This document shows, one piece after another, positions 40,219 to 45,238 of a DNA stretch of 45,238 nt. Each line of letters starts with the position of its first letter. Positions within the stretch are counted from its first letter, which is position 1. The stretch lies in contig JAFTPN010000022.1 in NCBI GenBank assembly GCA_017463245.1, positions 1-45,238 of the forward strand, in the 5' to 3' direction. A program made the translations under genes and the position numbers. Source of the DNA: Clostridia bacterium. Its GTDB lineage: Bacteria; Bacillota; Clostridia; Christensenellales; Aristaeellaceae. The notes below the pieces were generated by a model. The model did no database searches. It saw only the letters and a program-made list of their open reading frames with translations, and was not told where the DNA came from.

Positions 40219-41976
40219 TTGACCCAGAAAAACGAACCCCTTATCACGGCGCTATATGAGCGCCTCAGCCGCGACGATGACCAGCAAGGCGATTCTAACT
40301 CCATAGTGAATCAGAAGTCATACTTGATCTCGTACGCGGCAGACCACGGCTTCGCCCATTGCCGACACTACACGGATGACGGCTACAGCGGTGGCAACTT
40401 TGAGCGTCCTGGATGGAAGCAGCTCATTGCTGACATTGATGCAGGCTTGGTCGGCATAGTGATCGCCAAAGACCTGAGCCGCATCGGGCGCGATTACATC
40501 CAGACCGGTTTCTACACCGAGGTGTACTTCCGGCGTAAGGGCGTGCGGTTCATCGCTATCGGCAATGGTGTGGACACGGTGAATCCCATCAGCAGCGAGT
40601 TTGCGCCCTTCATGAACGTGCTGAATGAGATGTACCTGCGGGAACAGTCCAAGAAGATGCGCACGTTCTTCCGGCAGCGGAGCAACACTGGCATCCCCAC
40701 GAACACGCTGTGTGTATACGGCTACCGGAAAGACCCAGCGGATAAGAACCATTGGCTGGTAGACGATGAGGCGGCTGCGGTCGTTCGGAGAATCTACCAG
40801 CTGGCGATTGATTGCCACGGGCCCTACGAGATTGCGCGCATCCTGGAGGTTGACAAGGTAGAGTGTCCGGCTTACTACAACGCAACCCGCGACACCTGTA
40901 TGAAGCGATCCAACACCGACATGAGCAAGCCCTATGCCTGGAACGGCGTGACCGTCAGCAACATTCTGCAACGCCCGGAGTACATGGGACACACAGTGAA
41001 CTTCCGTTCATCGAAGAATGGCCTGAAGGGGAAGCGGCAGACAAAACCCCAGGAAGAATGGCTGATCTTCAAGGATACCCATGAAGCCATCATTCCCGAG
41101 GACAGATGGCAGCTGGCTCAATGCGTGTTGGCTGTCCGGCGCAGAACAGACAGCACCGGCACGGCGAATCCGCTCACAGGTAAGCTCTATTGTGCGGAGT
41201 GTGGTGCGAAGCTTAATAACCATCGTAGCCGCGCAAAGCAATCCGGACGGGAATCGGACGATTACTATGACTGTCCCACTTACAGTCAGAACAAAGGGGA
41301 CTGCTGCTGCCATTATGTTACAACGGCGTTTATCCGTTCGGTGCTACAGCAAATGATCCGGGATGTAAGCCAGTACGCCGTTTCAGATGAAGTCGCCTTT
41401 GCAGATCAGGTACGAGCATTGTCCGAGGTGCGCCATGCTGATGCGGTAAAAGAAATGACCGCCGAGGCTGCCAAGGCTCGGAAGCGCATTGCAGAGTTGG
41501 ACACCATCATTCAGAAGCTGTACGAATCCTATGCGCTGGGAAAAACGCCAGAAAGCCGTTTCAATCTGCTGTCTGCCACCTATGAAAAAGAACAGGCACA
41601 GCTGAAGGACAAGCTTGCAAAAACCGAGGAAGCCTTGGCTACCTATCACGCTGACACCACCAATATCGAAGCGTTTATGGCATTGGCGCGGCAATACCGG
41701 GATACGGAAGAACTGACTGCATCAGTCATTAACAGCTTCATTGACAGGGTGGTTGTCCATGCTCCGAAGAAGGTGAATGGTCAGCGGCATGTGCAGATCG
41801 ATGTCATCTTCCGCTTCATTGGTTGCTTCACTGTTCCGGTGGCACCGACCATTCTGACGGAAGAACAGCTGCAGGAGGAAGCCCGCCGAGCCAAAGAACG
41901 GGAGCGCAATCACCAGAAGTATCTGCGCAAAAAGGAACGAAACAAGAAGCTGTCCCATGATCAGGCGGCAGCTTAA
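40219..41976 (+). CDS. Large serine recombinase 1
   Basis: A 585-residue site-specific recombinase. The resolvase domain begins ITALYERLSRDDDQQGDSNS, with the nucleophile at Ser17, and continues with YTDDGYSGGNFERPGW and VIAKDLSRIGRDYIQTG. A recombinase domain and a zinc ribbon (CAECGAKLNNHR...CCCHY, about residues 323-365) follow, then a coiled-coil (about 390-480) and a basic tail. It starts at TTG 40219 with AAGGAG 6 bases upstream; no ATG is suitable. The second recombinase follows 15 bases later. It should integrate or excise the element, perhaps together with its neighbour. Confidence 0.93.
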   Translation: MTQKNEPLITALYERLSRDDDQQGDSNSIVNQKSYLISYAADHGFAHCRHYTDDGYSGGNFERPGWKQLIADIDAGLVGIVIAKDLSRIGRDYIQTGFYTEVYFRRKGVRFIAIGNGVDTVNPISSEFAPFMNVLNEMYLREQSKKMRTFFRQRSNTGIPTNTLCVYGYRKDPADKNHWLVDDEAAAVVRRIYQLAIDCHGPYEIARILEVDKVECPAYYNATRDTCMKRSNTDMSKPYAWNGVTVSNILQRPEYMGHTVNFRSSKNGLKGKRQTKPQEEWLIFKDTHEAIIPEDRWQLAQCVLAVRRRTDSTGTANPLTGKLYCAECGAKLNNHRSRAKQSGRESDDYYDCPTYSQNKGDCCCHYVTTAFIRSVLQQMIRDVSQYAVSDEVAFADQVRALSEVRHADAVKEMTAEAAKARKRIAELDTIIQKLYESYALGKTPESRFNLLSATYEKEQAQLKDKLAKTEEALATYHADTTNIEAFMALARQYRDTEELTASVINSFIDRVVVHAPKKVNGQRHVQIDVIFRFIGCFTVPVAPTILTEEQLQEEARRAKERERNHQKYLRKKERNKKLSHDQAAA

Positions 41977-41991
41977 CGAAGGAGGAACATT

Positions 41992-43680
41992 ATGTTTGAT
42001 CTGATCGAAAAGCAGAATAGCACAAGGACGAGACCGAAGAACGCCAGCGCCCCTATTACGGCGCTCTATGAACGCCTGTCCCGTGATGATGAGCAAGAGG
42101 GCGAGTCGAACTCGATCACCAATCAAAAAAGTCTGTTACAGGCATACGCTCAGGAAAAAGGCTTCACGAATTGCAGACATTACACCGACGACGGTTACAG
42201 CGGCGGCAACTTTGACCGTCCCGGCTGGCAGCAACTGCTTGCGGATATTGAGGCCGGCATCGTCAAGACGGTGCTGGTCAAGGACATGAGCCGTGTCGGG
42301 CGTAACTATGTTGAAACAGGCTTCTACACTGAAGTGTACTTCGCTCGGATGGGTGTACGGTTCATTGCTATTAACAACAACATCGACAATGACAATCCTG
42401 ACAGCACCGAATTTGCCGGAATCCTGAACATTATGAACGACTGGTATTTGCGAGATATTTCCAGAAAGACGCGATCAGCTGCGCAGCAGATCGGCAGATC
42501 AGGGAAGACGTTGACCAACAATCCCTGCTTCGGGTATGTGAAAGATCCGAATGACAGGCACCACTGGCTGGTAGACCCAGAGGCTGCGGACACCGTGCGG
42601 AGGATTTTCGAGCTGGCAGCAGGTGGGATGTCGCAGCTGAGCATCTGCCGGACAATGGTGAAAGAGCGGCGTGTCACGCCGGGGTACTACCGTGCACAGC
42701 GGGAGCCAAATGGCTTTGGCGCGCAGTTTTCTGAGCAGCAGCCCTACCACTGGGCGAACAGGATCATTCAGCAGATTGTCAAGCGGCGGGAGTATTTGGG
42801 AGAGACAGTCAACTTCAAAACTTGTTACCCCGACCTGCACGCCAAGCAGATTGAGAACCCGCCGGATAAATGGTTGTGCTTTCCCGGTACACACGAAGCC
42901 ATCGTCGCGCCAGATGTGTGGCAGGAGGCACAGCGGATTTATCACCCCAACATGTCCAGTAAACCAGGTAAGCCCTGCAAGCTTACCGGGTTGGTCATTT
43001 GCGGTGAATGTGGAGAGCCGATGCTATTTCATCGGAATTTGCGAAACGAGAAATGCAACGACTATATGTGCAGGGCACATCAACGGTCGGCGGGATATGA
43101 GGAACGGCTGTGTACTCGCAACGGCATCCAAGTTTCGATCATTCGACAGATCGTGGCGGACACCCTCCGCACTGTCAACCGCTACGCCATCGCTGACGAG
43201 GAAGGCTTCCGCCGCAGGCTCGCACAGGAAGCGGCAACCTTCCAGCCTGATGATCGGAAGCAACTGGCCAAGGCCATCCGTGAGAAGGAAAAGTACATCG
43301 CCCGTCTGGAGCATCTGCTGAAGAAGCTGTATGAGGATTATGCCTTGGGGCATATCCCGGAGGAACGTTTTGACAAGCTGTCCATACAGTACGAGCAGGA
43401 GGAAGCCACGCTGAAAGCGGAACTTGCGGATGATCAAGCCCGGCTGAATGAAGTGCAGACCGCCTCTGCGCAGACTGACAAGTACCTTGCCCTTGCCCGC
43501 AAATTCCGGGACTGCACAGAAGTAACAGACGATATGATCCTCGCCTTTGTGGAGAAGATCGTCGTCTATCGTACCATTCGCCCAGCCAAGGGACAGCGCA
43601 CCCGGCAGATCGAGGTGCATCTGAATTACATCGGACAATTTCCTATCTCGACGGAAGGAATGGAGAATGAAAATGAATAA
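41992..43680 (+). CDS. Large serine recombinase 2
   Basis: A 562-residue paralogue of the preceding recombinase. The catalytic segment is ITALYERLSRDDEQEGESNS with the nucleophile at Ser30, followed by YTDDGYSGGNFDRPGW and VLVKDMSRVGRNYVETG. The zinc ribbon is CGECGEPMLFHRNL...CRAH (about 340-365), and a coiled coil lies at about 410-500. Both proteins look complete, with all catalytic motifs. GGAGG lies 7 bases before ATG 41992. Two intact tandem large serine recombinases recall the CcrA/CcrB pair of SCCmec elements. Confidence 0.93.
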   Translation: MFDLIEKQNSTRTRPKNASAPITALYERLSRDDEQEGESNSITNQKSLLQAYAQEKGFTNCRHYTDDGYSGGNFDRPGWQQLLADIEAGIVKTVLVKDMSRVGRNYVETGFYTEVYFARMGVRFIAINNNIDNDNPDSTEFAGILNIMNDWYLRDISRKTRSAAQQIGRSGKTLTNNPCFGYVKDPNDRHHWLVDPEAADTVRRIFELAAGGMSQLSICRTMVKERRVTPGYYRAQREPNGFGAQFSEQQPYHWANRIIQQIVKRREYLGETVNFKTCYPDLHAKQIENPPDKWLCFPGTHEAIVAPDVWQEAQRIYHPNMSSKPGKPCKLTGLVICGECGEPMLFHRNLRNEKCNDYMCRAHQRSAGYEERLCTRNGIQVSIIRQIVADTLRTVNRYAIADEEGFRRRLAQEAATFQPDDRKQLAKAIREKEKYIARLEHLLKKLYEDYALGHIPEERFDKLSIQYEQEEATLKAELADDQARLNEVQTASAQTDKYLALARKFRDCTEVTDDMILAFVEKIVVYRTIRPAKGQRTRQIEVHLNYIGQFPISTEGMENENE

Positions 43681-43699
43681 CGGCCCAACATCCAACAGG

Positions 43700-43732
43700 C
43701 AGCACATGAGGCAACTCGGTGCTGTTTCTTTT
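43700..43732 (+). terminator. Weak terminator after the recombinases
   Basis: CAGCAC/GTGCTG arms with a 13-base loop followed by TTTCTTTTT. The stem is short, so readthrough to the next genes is likely. Confidence 0.45.
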
Positions 43733-43754
43733 TATGTAAGAATCAGGAGGAACA

Positions 43755-43952
43755 ATGACGAAGACCACCCCCATGATGGAAGTGACCCGCCAATACGGAC
43801 ACACCGTTTACACGATCTGCGCCTTCGGAAGCCCCGAAAGCGCCTATACCTACGAAGACCGGCTGCTGAATCTGATCCAGCATGAAGCAGACAAGATGGA
43901 TCGCAGCAAGGAAACCAACAGTAACGTAACCACCAATAACAATCAAAACTGA
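43755..43952 (+). CDS. TnpW-like small transposon protein
   Basis: A 65-residue protein with the pattern MEVTRQYGHTVYTICAFGSP, then a charged helix (YEDRLLNLIQHEADKMD), as in TnpW-like proteins of clostridial elements. The C-terminus is N- and T-rich and probably disordered. AGGAGG lies 6 bases before ATG 43755. It lies between the recombinases and parM. The function is unknown. Confidence 0.65.
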   Translation: MTKTTPMMEVTRQYGHTVYTICAFGSPESAYTYEDRLLNLIQHEADKMDRSKETNSNVTTNNNQN

Positions 43953-43965
43953 AAGAGGTATAATC

Positions 43966-44935
43966 ATGAGAAAGCATAACAATTTCTATATCATCGGTGT
44001 GGACGCCGGTTACGGCAACATGAAGACCGCCCGCACTATTTACCCCACGGGCCTGGTGGCGATGGACACCAAGCCCTTTTTTGATGGCGACATTCTAGAA
44101 TACAACGGCATCTGGTACCGCATTGGCGAAGGGCACAAGGCCTACAACCCGGACAAGACCGCCGACGAGGATTTCTATATCCTGACGCTGGCGTCCATCG
44201 CTGCCGAGCTGAGCACGGAACAGATTACCGAAGCAAATGTACATCTTGCGCTGGGTCTGCCCACGACCTGGACAGGTCGGCAGCGGGAGGATTACCGCCG
44301 CTATATGATGCGTAATCCGGACGTGCAAATTTGTTTTCAACGACATTCCGTATCGAATCCAACTGACCGACTGTATCGTATTCCCGCAGGGCTATGCCGC
44401 GCTTGTGCCGCTGATGGACAACGATAAGCGATACAACGACTTCCGGCAGTTCACCGGCACGGTGATGATGGCTGACATCGGCAACGGCACCATGAACATC
44501 ATGCGTCTGCTGAACGGCAAGCCCAACGAGCAGCATTGTTGGACGGAGGTGTTGGGCGTGAATCAGTGCGTGCTGACTTTCCGAAAGCAGATGATGGACA
44601 AGTACGGCATCGACATGCCGGAGACTGTCATCGAGCAGTTCCTGCGTACCGGGTCGGCGAATCTCGCACGGGAACTCCTTGACAACCTGACTACAATCGT
44701 GCGCGGCTATGTGACTGGGCTGTTTGACGCTCTGCGTGTTCATGGCTATGACGCCCGCTTGATGAAGCTCTTTGTGATGGGCGGTGGCGGCTGTCTGGTG
44801 AAGAACTTCGGCAAGTACGATCCCGGCGCGGTTGTTTTTGTGGATGATCTGCATGCGTCTGCTAAGGGCTATGAGTACATGGCGCAGGGCGTGATCTGGC
44901 GCAATGAGCGCCTGGCGCGGAAGGCCGGTGATTGA
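43966..44935 (+). pseudogene. parM: ParM/StbA-type actin-like ATPase with a one-base frameshift
   Basis: Read across a frameshift, this is a 322-residue plasmid-segregation actin of normal length. The N-terminal part has the phosphate-1 motif IIGVDAGYGNMKTA and LALGLPTTWTGRQ; the C-terminal part has MADIGNGTMNIM (phosphate 2) and LFVMGGGGCLVKNF (adenosine motif). The frames join near 44326-44332, where CAAATTT holds one base too many: removing one A gives VQFVFNDIPYRIQL in continuous frame. Frame 1 otherwise stops at 44427, and frame 2 has no proper start. This could be a sequencing error at a homopolymer, a real mutation, or a slippery site. It overlaps parR by one base (TGATG). Confidence 0.8.
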
Positions 44936-45238
44936 TGGTGTGCGTGAAGGCCATTACCGTGCGATTCCACCTGTCGCACCCGGCAGAAAAGCAGGCGTGG
45001 GACAAGCTCAATGCCCTGCGAAGTGAACAGCATCAGTCGTTTAGTCAGCTGGTTGTGGAGGCTGTGAATGCCTACGGTACGGAGGATACATATCTGTCAC
45101 GCTCGGAGAAAGACGAGCTTGTGCAGGAGATCACAGAATCGGTGACAAGCAGGCTTCAGCAGATGCTTCCGGCATATCTCGCTGGATATTCTGCTGGGGC
45201 GAGTGCTCCGGCTGCTGTGACTGTGCCTCCGGTGAACG
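44935..45238 (+). CDS. parR: ParR/StbB-type centromere-binding protein (5' part)
   Basis: At least 101 residues, running off the window end. ATG 44935 overlaps the parM stop. The N-terminal part reads as a ribbon-helix-helix domain (ITVRFHLSHPAEKQAWDKLN, then SFSQLVVEAVNAY), as in ParR/StbB, which binds the parC centromere and links it to ParM filaments. A helical, polar part follows. The gene position directly after parM is standard for type II partition systems. The parC site is usually upstream of parM; no clear set of direct repeats is seen there. Confidence 0.75.
   Translation, partial: MVCVKAITVRFHLSHPAEKQAWDKLNALRSEQHQSFSQLVVEAVNAYGTEDTYLSRSEKDELVQEITESVTSRLQQMLPAYLAGYSAGASAPAAVTVPPVN

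Larger units (their letters stand above)
37511..45238 (+). mobile_element. Left part of an integrative element (serine recombinase type)
   Basis: From about 37511 the content changes to genes typical of clostridial integrative elements: tnpV, a small membrane protein, a sigma-like regulator with a DUF6076 protein, two tandem large serine recombinases, a TnpW-like protein and parM/parR. The left boundary is inferred from the broken repeat module at 37501-37511. The right end lies beyond the window, and no conjugation genes are visible yet. Confidence 0.7.

Overview
The window looks like chromosome of a spore-forming, fairly high-GC clostridial Firmicute (a gut-type Clostridia). The evidence is a complete spoIIIAA-AH operon, a GerA-type germinant receptor operon, strong GGAGG ribosome-binding sites, sigma-A promoters of the TTGACA/TATAAT type, PTE-repeat surface proteins, and a clostridial mobile element carrying TnpV, large serine recombinases and ParMR. 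The sequence alone does not identify the species.

Layout. 1-2280: end of a flavin reductase gene, a shared terminator, then a minus-strand group (NUDIX hydrolase, GNAT acetyltransferase, small exported protein). 2388-8700 (plus): a 1347-residue PTE-repeat/SH3 membrane protein, a LytTR regulator with its DUF3021 partner, and a GNAT enzyme behind a short leader peptide. 8703-13359 (minus): ilvE, an unknown protein, an RluA-type pseudouridine synthase, a Cof-type phosphatase and plsC in one probable operon. 13410-14289: a methyltransferase. 14344-20141 (minus): a DUF3298 exported protein, an operon of LCP enzyme, zinc-ribbon membrane protein and thioredoxin-reductase-like flavoprotein, and an rseC-like/trxA redox pair. 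20203-25120 (minus): an L,D-transpeptidase gene directly followed by spoIIIAA-AH, possibly under a sigma-E promoter. 25152-27744: a 5'-nucleotidase lipoprotein, queT with a candidate switch-like leader, and a DUF1540 mini-protein. 27968-31573: germinant receptor A, B and C subunits. 31600-36407 (minus): a DNA glycosylase, a GNAT, yhbY, obgE and a UPF0210/ACT-domain pair. 36428-37355: a pyridoxamine kinase.

From about 37,511 to the window end lies the left part of a mobile element: tnpV, a small membrane protein, a divergent sigma-like regulator with a DUF6076 protein, two tandem large serine recombinases, a TnpW-like protein and a ParM/ParR partition pair. parM carries a one-base frameshift as sequenced. 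The element's left end appears to cut through a chromosomal repeat.

The least explained feature is a family of intergenic hairpin cassettes. Three composite copies (15109-15430, 33024-33236, 34517-34708) fill gaps between co-directional minus-strand genes in the same module order. Their three hairpins show compensatory base changes between copies, and the last ends at, or within 6 bases of, the stop codon of the upstream gene. A related five-hairpin array lies at 27752-27925. Other points of interest are the queT leader, the acetyltransferase leader peptide, a thioredoxin reductase without recognisable NADPH motifs, unusually short SpoIIIAF and SpoIIIAG proteins, and the paired recombinases.
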